Assembly (NCBI GenBank): GCA_050012375.1 | Contig: JBEKHH010000002.1 | Location: forward strand, 98,034 to 162,033 | DNA from: PALSA-1353 sp050012375 | GTDB lineage: Bacteria; Planctomycetota; Phycisphaerae; Tepidisphaerales; Tepidisphaeraceae | Direction of reading: 5' to 3' | Length of the DNA: 64,000 nt | In this document: in pieces, positions 50,689 to 58,134 of the stretch | Layout of the letters: each line of letters starts with the position of its first letter | Numbering within the stretch: the first letter of the stretch is position 1 | Notes under the pieces: generated by a model | What the model was told of the DNA's origin: nothing | Database searches by the model: none | The model's input: only the letters and a program-made list of their open reading frames with translations | Made by a program: the position numbers and the translations under genes

Positions 50689-52008
50689 ATGTCTGAACGA
50701 GTCACACCCGAGAGCGATATCGCGCAACCGCGGCGAACGAGAGATCGAGGGGCCATGCTTGAGGCACGCCGCCAGGTTCGGCCGCTGCTGCGGCCGCGCT
50801 TTGGCGCTCCCCTGGCGGCGTCGGTGGCAGCGGTTGCTCCAGTTGGGGTGGCGAGGAATGCACGGCCCACCGACGTCCTGCTGCAAGGCTTCCACTGGAA
50901 CAGTCATAGCTCGCAAAATCCCAACTGGTATCAGATCCTCGCGCAGAACGCGGGGGTGATCAAAAATGGGCAATTCGACGTCGTCTGGTTTCCGCCGCCG
51001 TCACAATCGGCCGACGAGGAAGGATACATGCCCACGCGGTGGAATCAGTTCGATACGTCCTACGGCTCGACGGCGGATCTGCAAGCGGCCATCACCGCAT
51101 TGCAGCCGATCCGCGCACTCGCCGACGTCGTGATCAATCACCGGGTCGGCATTGCAACGCCCTACGCCGATTTCGATTCGCCTCCATTCCCGAATCAAAC
51201 CGGCGCGATCACCAAAAACGACGAATGTGGCATCGGCACCGGCAATTACGACACCGGTGAAAACAACCCGTATGCCCGCGATCTGGATCACACCGCCGCC
51301 GAGGTGCAGGACGCGATCGTCAATTACATGAATCTCCTCCAGGGCCTGAGATTTTCCGCTTGGCGCTATGACGAAGCCAAGGGGTACGGCGGCGTCTATG
51401 CGGGGATGTATAACGATGCCACGCAGCCCTATCTTTCCGTAGGAGAGGTGTGGGACCCCGACCGGCAGGTGGTGATGAACTGGATCGACGCTACGGGCGG
51501 CAAATCGATGGCATTCGACTTTCCGACGCGCACGCTGCTTCAGGCCGCCGTCGACCAGCGATTGTTTTCACAGTTGAAAACCATTGACGGGAAACCAACC
51601 GGCGCGATCGGATGGTGGCCGAGCATGTGCGTCACGTTTTTGGATGACCACGACACCGCCGCCGACGGCACCACCGACCAGCCCTTCGGCGATGGAGATC
51701 AGGTGCTGGAGGGGTATGCCTACATCATGACTCACCCCGGCATTCCCTGCGTGTTCTGGACGCACTATTTCGATTGGGGCTCGGCGATCCAGCAGACGAT
51801 TCGCCAACTGATCTCCATTCGCAAAACCACTGGCCTCAACAGCAGCAGCGTGGTGAACATCGTCGCCGCCGATGATCAACAAAAATACGCCGCGATCATC
51901 GACGGGAAGGTCGCCCTCAAGCTAGGTCCCGCACCGTGGGATCCCGGCGCAGGATGGAATGTCGCTACGAGCGGCAATGACTTTGCGGTGTGGACGATTG
52001 ATGCGTAA
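50689..52008 (+). CDS. GH13 alpha-amylase
   Basis: 439 residues from ATG 50689, with AAGGAG 8 nt upstream. A GH13 (beta/alpha)8 enzyme cleaving alpha-1,4-glucans. DVLLQGFHWN, DVVWFPPPSQS, GYMPTRWNQFDTSYGS, ADVVINHRVG are conserved. Catalytic residues: nucleophile Asp in SAWRYDEAKGYG, acid/base Glu in SVGEVWDPD, transition-state Asp in TFLDDHDTA. The style resembles the plant/archaeal-type GH13 amylases. The first ~60 residues are Arg/Ala-rich and show no clear signal peptide, so it may be cytoplasmic or exported by another route. It lies alone among repeats, possibly acquired. Confidence 0.92.
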   Translation: MSERVTPESDIAQPRRTRDRGAMLEARRQVRPLLRPRFGAPLAASVAAVAPVGVARNARPTDVLLQGFHWNSHSSQNPNWYQILAQNAGVIKNGQFDVVWFPPPSQSADEEGYMPTRWNQFDTSYGSTADLQAAITALQPIRALADVVINHRVGIATPYADFDSPPFPNQTGAITKNDECGIGTGNYDTGENNPYARDLDHTAAEVQDAIVNYMNLLQGLRFSAWRYDEAKGYGGVYAGMYNDATQPYLSVGEVWDPDRQVVMNWIDATGGKSMAFDFPTRTLLQAAVDQRLFSQLKTIDGKPTGAIGWWPSMCVTFLDDHDTAADGTTDQPFGDGDQVLEGYAYIMTHPGIPCVFWTHYFDWGSAIQQTIRQLISIRKTTGLNSSSVVNIVAADDQQKYAAIIDGKVALKLGPAPWDPGAGWNVATSGNDFAVWTIDA

Positions 52009-52013
52009 TGAAG

Positions 52014-52323
52014 GCTCATTGGAGCCAGCGGGACACCAATAGAACTCGTATCGCCGTTTATGAGCGAATTTCGCAGTTTTCCTGCCAAATTGACGTGCGC
52101 GATTGCTCTGATTGTGACTAATGCCGAAGAACTTTCGCTTGTCAGGTGTGGCGAAGCGGCCGTTGCCTTCAGCAATGTTCGTTGAGATGGACAACGCCGC
52201 GCGATTGATCTGATCCGTCAGGAAGTAGAATCCGCGAGGGAAGTTTCCGCTCAACTCACAGATCCGATCTGAAAAATCGACGGCCTTTTGGTAAACGAGA
52301 AGTTTCTCGAATGCGAAGGCCAT
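52014..52323 (-). pseudogene. Four-helix-bundle (23S rRNA IVP-type) protein gene, truncated
   Basis: From ATG 52323 the frame gives MAFAFEKLLVYQKAVDFSDR, then FPRGFYFLTDQINRAALSIS and NIAEGNGRF, the N-terminal half of the small four-helix-bundle family (typical ~120 residues, known from rRNA intervening sequences). After KRKFFGIS the expected ARGS...E segment is lost and the frame runs into repeat copy 3 (52021-52046). The gene is broken by frameshift plus repeat insertion. Confidence 0.7.
52021..52046. repeat. Dispersed GGAGCC-GCGGGAC-CCAATAGAAC repeat, copy 3
   Basis: GGAGCCAGCGGGACACCAAT then AGAACT, with no left arm; inserted in the 3' part of the four-helix-bundle gene, 12 nt after the amylase stop. 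Confidence 0.75.
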
Positions 52324-52335
52324 TTGTGCGACGAA

Positions 52336-52455
52336 ATGCAAGAAAGTAGAGAGTAGAAAGTAGACCGGGGAGAGAGTGTCCGGCCTGCCACGTCGTTCGC
52401 CGCCGCCGCGCGTCTTTGTCTTCTCTACTTTCTACCCTCTACTCTCTCCCCTCTA
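52336..52455. repeat. Palindromic short-period repeat, AGTAGAAAGTAGA-type unit
   Basis: Left arm AGAAAGTAGAGAGTAGAAAG with TAGACCGGGGAGAGAG; right arm TCTCTACTTTCTACCCTCTA with CTCTCTCCCCTCT. Spacer about 50 nt. Follows the start of the broken four-helix-bundle gene. Confidence 0.8.
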
Positions 52456-52509
52456 TTTTTCCTCGCTCCGCGAGGAAAAATGGAGCCAGCGGGACACCAG
52501 TGAAACTTT
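52455..52509. repeat. Dispersed GGAGCC-GCGGGAC-CC repeat, copy 4
   Basis: Perfect 11-bp stem ATTTTTCCTCG (52455-52465)/CGAGGAAAAAT (52471-52481), then GGAGCCAGCGGGACACCAG and TGAAACTTTTCC, the most structured copy. From here to 52727 no gene is seen. Confidence 0.75.
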
Positions 52510-52727
52510 TCCTCTCCAGAAGCAGGCAACTGAATGACTCCATTATGATTGCAATCCGCACGCTATTCGCTGAGTGAAGCAACACTTGCGCTCATCCACC
52601 CTGATCTGTGGAGCCGTTTGGCCGCGTTTTTCCTTCACAGAAGATTGCTCAACGGCTTCACGGCGAAAATCTGTTCGCATTTTGTTTGGAATTCGGGTTT
52701 TGTTCGGTTATGCTTTGCTAATTGGAT

Positions 52728-53888
52728 ATGCCGAGTTCTCAAACTGAATTGTTCGCATCCAGAGTTACATCCGAGCTGTATACGCCGCGGCCAGCGCCGC
52801 TGTTTCGCCCGCGGCAGATCATATTGGCCAAAGGCAGTCTCGATACACTCGACCGTCGGCGTTTGGTGGATGGCATTTGCGCTGCCTATCCGTCGGCGAA
52901 AGTAACTGAGCAACTTTCAATCCCGCACAACAAGGTATCGTTTGAATGTACCGATCCATTGGAACTGCACTACCGCGGCCATCGAGCACTTGTTCTCGGC
53001 GAGCACAAAAGCGCCGTGGGTCAAAGCGATGAGGTCGGGAACACATGCCCCAATTTTTGGCACTTTTCGCCATACGGCTACTGTCCCTACGGTTGCCAAT
53101 ATTGCTATCTCGCAGGGACGCAAGGAGTTCGGTTCTCGCCATCGGTCAAAATATTTGTGAATCTCAATGACATCCTTGCTGAAGTCGATCGTATTGCTCG
53201 GAAGATCGGGCGGCCCGAAGCGTTCTATCTAGGCAAACTCCAGGATGGCATGGCACTGGATGCGCTCACGGGATACTCGCGAACCATGATCCGTTTCTTC
53301 GCGGAGCATCCCTTTGCTCGCCTGAGAATTTTGTCGAAGAGCGCGGATTTTAAAAATGTGCTCGATCTGGATCATCGCGGCAACACCGTCCTGTGCTGGA
53401 GTCTTAACCCTCCCGCCGTTCGCCAGGACTATGAAGCCGTGACTCCATCCGTGGAAAGCCGGATTCAAGCGATGGAGCAATGCGCCGAGGTCGGCTATCC
53501 GATTCGCGTCATGTTGATGCCAATCGTTCCGATTCCCCAATGGCAGCAGCATTACGACGAATTTCTGGAGAGATTGTTAACTCGCGTCAACCTAAACCGG
53601 CTGACGCTTGGCGGAATTTGTAGCTACGGGCCGGCCCTGAACCTGATGGAGCGAAAGTTGCGGCCGGGAAATCCAATTTCCCGTTCACTGTTCGTGGTTA
53701 ACAACCCCCCTGGCGATGGACGGGCTCGATACCCTTTGGATCTTCGTCGCGCGATCTACGACCACCTCTTACAAACGATTCGCCGATTCCAGCCGGATTT
53801 GGTTTGCGCGTTGTGTATGGAAGATGTGGGCCTTGCCCAATCGTTGGGTTTTGACGGCAACATTGGTCGCTGCAACTGCATTCTTTGA
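52728..53888 (+). CDS. Spore photoproduct lyase-like radical SAM protein
   Basis: 386 residues from ATG 52728. Radical SAM [4Fe-4S] cysteines Cys119, Cys123 and Cys126 in YGYCPYGCQYCYLAG (CX3CX2C). This is the SplB arrangement, with the SPL-type N-terminal region IILAKGSLDTLDRRRLVDG before it. SPL repairs 5-thyminyl-5,6-dihydrothymine in UV-damaged spore DNA; this organism group is not known to form endospores, so a related DNA or RNA substrate is likely. Cys-rich end CALCMEDVGLAQSLG, then GRCNCIL. The next gene, 37 nt away, is a DNA-methylase homologue, suggesting a two-gene DNA repair or modification unit. Confidence 0.87.
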   Translation: MPSSQTELFASRVTSELYTPRPAPLFRPRQIILAKGSLDTLDRRRLVDGICAAYPSAKVTEQLSIPHNKVSFECTDPLELHYRGHRALVLGEHKSAVGQSDEVGNTCPNFWHFSPYGYCPYGCQYCYLAGTQGVRFSPSVKIFVNLNDILAEVDRIARKIGRPEAFYLGKLQDGMALDALTGYSRTMIRFFAEHPFARLRILSKSADFKNVLDLDHRGNTVLCWSLNPPAVRQDYEAVTPSVESRIQAMEQCAEVGYPIRVMLMPIVPIPQWQQHYDEFLERLLTRVNLNRLTLGGICSYGPALNLMERKLRPGNPISRSLFVVNNPPGDGRARYPLDLRRAIYDHLLQTIRRFQPDLVCALCMEDVGLAQSLGFDGNIGRCNCIL

Positions 53889-53925
53889 GTTGTTGCTCAG
53901 ACTGTCCTGGTTCTGCAGAGGTTCT

Positions 53926-56229
53926 ATGTCCATGTCACCGATTACGATTTCACTTCCGCCTGACACCGGAACTGGGGACCTCGACGATTTCGCTGCCCGG
54001 CGGCGCGTGTTGCTCTTGAATGAACTCGATCGCTCTCGACATACGGTGTATCACTGTCTGCGGCGGGCCAGTTCAACAAGCGATACCGTTATCGCGCAAA
54101 GGGCAACAGACCAGCTTTTGGGCCTGGTGCTTCTTCTGCGGTTCGTCCGGCAAAATCAGGTCGACGCAGTTCCGAGCATCGAACATTTGTTCAATACAAA
54201 TCATGATCGGACGATCCGCCAGATTGTCCGCGATGTACAGCGGCAAATTATCTCTCCTGTGTTGCATGCAGTATTCAATCCCGACGATTGGGATGATGCA
54301 ATGCCGCTTCCAGACGGGTTGCATCGATACGTGTCCGTTTATCGAGTTCCCAAAGGACGACTGACCCTTGCCTCGTTTGGTGATCTTCATCAACTGTGCG
54401 TTGCCGCTCCCTCGGTCGACAAGCGGATCGCTTTGCATCGCGCGGGTGGAATCCGCCGGTCGCGCGGCATTCATTATACGCCGCCCTGCATTGTTGATTA
54501 TCTCACGCGCCGGGTTTTCGATCAGCTGGCAATCCCCGAGCTTGGCAGTACCGACGAGCAATTACAAGTGCTTGACCCTTCTTGCGGATGCGGCGCGTTT
54601 CTGGCGGCTGCCGCCAAACAATTGTTTCAAACGCTGGCGGAGCGCCACGGGAGGGATTTCTCGCTGCAATGCAGGCTCGATCTGCTCTGGTCTATCCGTG
54701 GTATCGACATAGATTCCCAAGCTGCCGTCTGGGCTCGGCGCGTCCTTCTCTTGTCGGTCTGGGAAGAGGCGTTGGGGATGAATATTGACATAGCGTCCTC
54801 CGAATCCGTCCGAGTACCGGAACTCCGCAACACCATCATCACTGGCGATTTTCTTTCAATGCAAATTCCTCCGGTCGACGCGCTGCTCGGGGGGCCACCG
54901 TTCGTACGCCTGCAACAGCTTCGGCTCGCAGACTCGCGGTTGTTGGCACAATACAAGTCGACCTTTCGGACCGCCCGCTCAGGTCAATTCGATCTCTACA
55001 TGCTGTTCTTTGAGAAGGCCCTTGATGTCCTCCGCGCAGGTGGGCGGCTCGGCTGGAGCGTTTCGAATACGTTCGTGCGCTCTCAATCCGGGCGCACCGT
55101 GCGCCAGTTGATCTCAAACAAATGTGCGGTGCGGGAATTAGTCGAATTCGAGGATCGCAAATTATACCCCGACGCAGTGACACAGATCGCTCTCATTCTT
55201 CTTGAGAAAGCCGACGCCCCGGTTTCGTGCAGGCATGTCTGGATTCGAGGTAAAGGTGCCTTGCACACGAAACTTCCAATGCTGCTGAAAAATGATCGCA
55301 TCTCTGATCCGTCAATCACGGTCGCCGATCTCGCCCCAACGGCGTACCGCGGTGGCGATTGGTCGCTGAACTCGCCGGAGCGGTCTTCGGTTCTTGCCGG
55401 AATCAAGCGCATTGGCACACCTCTGGGCATGCTGCCGATTCGAATATGCTCAGGCATCGTCACTGGCGCTGACGACGTGTTCTTGGTTCGAGAAATCCGC
55501 GCAAGGGGTGATGGGATGACGCTGGTCCGGAATCGCGCCGGGTCAGAGTACTTGATTGAGTCGGCGCTATTGCGACCCATTGTTCGCAACCGTGAAATTC
55601 ATGCGTTCGCTCAGCCCACTCCACGAGCGTTGTGCGTTGTTCCGTATGATGAAGCCGGAAAGTCCCTCGATGAAACCCGGCTTCGCGAGCGATTTCCCGG
55701 CGCGCACCGATATCTGCAATTTCACCAACGACAACTGGTCGCGCGCCGATGCGTGCACGGCGTTCCGTGGTTTGCCTTTCGATCTTCCGCCGCCTTGGAG
55801 TTGCCTGCCGGACCGAGGATTCTGCTCAAGCGTATCAGTTCACGTCCGGATTATGCGATCGACCGAGCCGGTTCGAAGTTGTGTCACGGCACGGTCTTAC
55901 TGCTGGCTCCGACCTCTCCTTTCATTGACCCGCTTGCCCTACTTGGAATTCTCAATAGCTCAACCTTTTGGACGTTCGTCCAATCGGAGATGCCGACGAT
56001 GGGAGACGGATATGCCGTACGGTCAACCCCATTGCGAAGGTTTTCTCTGCCGTTCTCGCCGCACCATGCAGCCCAAACTGATCTCAAAGCGATTAATGAA
56101 ATAGTGACCGCACTACTTGCCCAAGGTCTGGCATCTTCGCGCCGCGCTGCGCTAAAACAGGGGTTAAACAGCGCCGTAGCTCTGGTCTACAGCGACACGC
56201 CGTCAGGTTTCCCTAACAACCAAACATGA
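53926..56229 (+). CDS. Eco57I/TaqI-type N6-adenine DNA methylase homologue with altered catalytic motif
   Basis: 767 residues from ATG 53926 (AGAGG upstream). Motif X region RRSRGIHYTPPCIVDYLTRR, SAM-binding motif I VLDPSCGCGAFLAAAA (Asp217 onward), RGIDIDSQAAVWARR as motif II. Motif IV, normally NPPY/NPPF, reads LLGGPPFVR (322-326): the catalytic Asn is Gly, so adenine methylation may be lost. A long C-terminal part with ICSGIVTGADDVFLV, SALLRPIVRN and ILLKRIS resembles TaqI-like target-recognition domains. No restriction domain is evident. It probably binds DNA in a complex with the SPL-like partner; alternatives are an inactive defence remnant or an enzyme with a relaxed motif. Confidence 0.85.
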   Translation: MSMSPITISLPPDTGTGDLDDFAARRRVLLLNELDRSRHTVYHCLRRASSTSDTVIAQRATDQLLGLVLLLRFVRQNQVDAVPSIEHLFNTNHDRTIRQIVRDVQRQIISPVLHAVFNPDDWDDAMPLPDGLHRYVSVYRVPKGRLTLASFGDLHQLCVAAPSVDKRIALHRAGGIRRSRGIHYTPPCIVDYLTRRVFDQLAIPELGSTDEQLQVLDPSCGCGAFLAAAAKQLFQTLAERHGRDFSLQCRLDLLWSIRGIDIDSQAAVWARRVLLLSVWEEALGMNIDIASSESVRVPELRNTIITGDFLSMQIPPVDALLGGPPFVRLQQLRLADSRLLAQYKSTFRTARSGQFDLYMLFFEKALDVLRAGGRLGWSVSNTFVRSQSGRTVRQLISNKCAVRELVEFEDRKLYPDAVTQIALILLEKADAPVSCRHVWIRGKGALHTKLPMLLKNDRISDPSITVADLAPTAYRGGDWSLNSPERSSVLAGIKRIGTPLGMLPIRICSGIVTGADDVFLVREIRARGDGMTLVRNRAGSEYLIESALLRPIVRNREIHAFAQPTPRALCVVPYDEAGKSLDETRLRERFPGAHRYLQFHQRQLVARRCVHGVPWFAFRSSAALELPAGPRILLKRISSRPDYAIDRAGSKLCHGTVLLLAPTSPFIDPLALLGILNSSTFWTFVQSEMPTMGDGYAVRSTPLRRFSLPFSPHHAAQTDLKAINEIVTALLAQGLASSRRAALKQGLNSAVALVYSDTPSGFPNNQT

Positions 56230-56240
56230 ATCAGAAGCAA

Positions 56241-56259
56241 ACAAAGCCACTGGGTGGCT
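56241..56259 (-). terminator. Intrinsic terminator of the tRNA-Ala gene
   Basis: On the minus strand AGCCAC-CCA-GTGGCT (6-bp stem, 3-nt loop; 56259-56245) is followed by TTGTTT, 29 nt past the tRNA end. It lies between the methylase stop (56229) and the tRNA. Confidence 0.6.
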
Positions 56260-56288
56260 CGAACTGAGTTCTAACCGTCCCTCTGCTA

Positions 56289-56359
56289 TGGAGCCATGGG
56301 GATTTGAACCCCAAATTCAACCATGCCATGGTCGCGTGATCCCATTTCACTATGGCCCC
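56289..56359 (-). tRNA. alaT: tRNA-Ala(GGC)
   Basis: 71-nt cloverleaf without encoded CCA. Acceptor GGGGCCA/TGGCTCC contains the G3-U70 pair, the alanine identity element, with discriminator A73. D arm GTGA/TCAC, anticodon stem CGACC/GGTTG around loop ATGGCAT (anticodon GGC, reads GCC), T arm TGGGG-TTCAAAT-CCCCA. The 3' end faces the accessory region with the SPL-like/methylase pair. Confidence 0.95.
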
Positions 56360-56460
56360 GATCAAGTCCATTCAATCTATCGGCCAATCCACCTGAGTCA
56401 AGCCGGCCGTCGCGGTTCGCGCGGCTTTGCAGTTGCCGGACTGCACGGCGAAGAAAGCAA

Positions 56461-57057
56461 TCAGGATTTCCGAACAACCATGGTGCAATCGCCGTTGCGG
56501 TAGCTGTCGTCGAGCGCGACCTCCCCGCTGAGGCGGAAGGCGAACGCCTGCACCTCGGAAATGCCGTGCCAGGTCAGGTGTTTGCCCGAGGCCAGCCGGG
56601 GCGAGCAGAGGAAATTGAAGGCCAGTTCGCTTCGGGCATGGCTCCAGGCAAGGCGAAGGACGCGGTAAAAATCGTCGGCGCCGAGCGTGTTGAGCGATCC
56701 ACAGAAGATAATGACATCGGCGTCCTGGTTGAGGAGCGTTGGATCATCGATGAAATCGCCGCGGAGGATCGTCGCATTGGGATGATTTTTCTCCTCGGCG
56801 GCGGTGGCGAGAGCTTGGACGGCTTCGACGCCGATGTAGTGTGCCGGCGCGGCGCGGTGATGGACGAGATAGTCGAGGAGATCCGCGCGGCCGCAACCGG
56901 CGTCCAGCACGGTGCGGCCTAGCAGTTCACAGCAGCGAGCCAGCGCGGCAAACCGGGCCGCCTGCGCCGAGGGATTCGCCCACAAGAGCGATTCGAATTT
57001 CGCGCCATGCCGCTCGGCGGCGTCGAGATAGGGACGAAGATAAGCCGGAGGCGGCAT
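56461..57057 (-). CDS. SAM-dependent class I methyltransferase
   Basis: 198 residues. Rossmann methyltransferase: motif I TVLDAGCGRADLLDYL, acidic residue in YIGVEAVQAL, ILRGDFIDDP and DVIIFCGSLNTL for motifs II-IV. N-terminal PPPAYLRPYLDAAERHGAKF is unrelated to known substrate domains. Substrate unknown. Divergent from the PfkB-family kinase gene, with a palindromic repeat between them. Confidence 0.82.
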   Translation of the reverse strand: MPPPAYLRPYLDAAERHGAKFESLLWANPSAQAARFAALARCCELLGRTVLDAGCGRADLLDYLVHHRAAPAHYIGVEAVQALATAAEEKNHPNATILRGDFIDDPTLLNQDADVIIFCGSLNTLGADDFYRVLRLAWSHARSELAFNFLCSPRLASGKHLTWHGISEVQAFAFRLSGEVALDDSYRNGDCTMVVRKS

Positions 57058-57106
57058 GCGAATATCCTAGCTGGTCGTCGCTGGACAGGAAATGGGAGGA
57101 TGAGCA

Positions 57107-57184
57107 GAATGCCGAATGCCGAATGCCAAATGTCGAATGAAACGCTTCCTCACATTCGGCATTTGGCAATCGGCAATCGGCATT
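57107..57184. repeat. Palindromic short-period repeat, 7-nt unit AATGCCG
   Basis: Left arm GAATGCCGAATGCCGAATGC to GAATGAAA (57107-57142), right arm CATTCGGCATTTGGCAATCG plus GCAATCGGCATT (57153-57184). Lies in the 143-nt divergent gap upstream of the PfkB-family kinase. Confidence 0.85.
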
Positions 57185-57200
57185 ACCTACAGGAGCCCCC

Positions 57201-58103
57201 ATGTCCTTACTCGTCACCGGATCCATTGGCATCGACACCGTCGAAACGCCGTTCGGAAAGCGGCAGGATGTCATCGGCGGGTCGGCGATTTATTTTGGGT
57301 ATGCGGCATCGTTCTTCGGGCCCGTGCGGATCGTTGGGGCCGTCGGCGAGGATTGCCCCAAGGCCCTGCTGAATGTTTTTGAGGGGCGCAACGTCAACAC
57401 CCGGGGTGTGGAAATCCGCAAGGGTTCCAAAACCTTCCGCTGGCATGGGTCCTATCTGAAGGACATGAACGAGGCGGAGACCGTTGAGGTCGATCTCAAT
57501 GTTTTGGCCGAGCGGGCCCCGAAAATTCCAGCCGAGTTTCTCGACAGCCGGTACGTTTTCCTCGCCAACACACATCCGGCCCTCCAGCAGGAAACGCTTG
57601 CGACGCTGAAATCGGTCAAGCTGGCCGTGGCCGACACGATGAACCTGTGGATTCAAACCGAACGTCAGCAGGTGGAAAAGCTGCTGGGGAAAATCGACGG
57701 CTTGGTCTTGAACGACGGCGAGGTTCGGCTCCTCACGGGCCAGAAAAACCTGATCCTGGCCGCGCGGGAAACGCTGAAAATGGGGCCGAAGTTCGTGGTC
57801 ATCAAAAAAGGCGAGCACGGCTGCCTGCTGGTCAGCGAGCGCGACACGTTTGTCTTGCCGGCCTTCCCGACCGAGAAGGTCGTCGATCCCACCGGCGCGG
57901 GCGACAGCTTCGCCGGCGGGATGATGGGATATCTGGCCACCCAGGGAAACCTAACCAGCGCGACGCTGAAACGAGCCCTGGCGTTCGGGACCGTCGTCGC
58001 CAGCTTCACGATTTCCGATTTCTCCCTGGCCGGCTTGGCCGCCACGACGCGCGAGCAGATCGACGATCGATGGGAAAAATACAAATCGAGCATGAGCTTT
58101 TGA
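57201..58103 (+). CDS. PfkB-family sugar/nucleoside kinase
   Basis: 300 residues, start ATG 57201 with AGGAG 6 nt upstream. Ribokinase/PfkB fold: N-terminal TGSIGIDTVETPFG, GGSAIYFGYAASFFGPVRIV, and the anion-hole/catalytic segment VVDPTGAGDSFAGGMMGYL with the catalytic Asp in GAGD. It phosphorylates a sugar or nucleoside; KTFRWHGSYLKDMNEAETVE in the lid region is not diagnostic. Monocistronic; its stop is about 32 nt from the convergent membrane-protein gene. Confidence 0.87.
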   Translation: MSLLVTGSIGIDTVETPFGKRQDVIGGSAIYFGYAASFFGPVRIVGAVGEDCPKALLNVFEGRNVNTRGVEIRKGSKTFRWHGSYLKDMNEAETVEVDLNVLAERAPKIPAEFLDSRYVFLANTHPALQQETLATLKSVKLAVADTMNLWIQTERQQVEKLLGKIDGLVLNDGEVRLLTGQKNLILAARETLKMGPKFVVIKKGEHGCLLVSERDTFVLPAFPTEKVVDPTGAGDSFAGGMMGYLATQGNLTSATLKRALAFGTVVASFTISDFSLAGLAATTREQIDDRWEKYKSSMSF

Positions 58104-58134
58104 GACGGGATGTTGAGGGCGTGGGCGAGCGTTT

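Noticed and set aside
56280..56300. Dispersed repeats as tRNA 3'-end attachment copies
   Set aside because: Only ATGGAGCCA is shared between the tRNA end and the dispersed element; too short to claim att sites.
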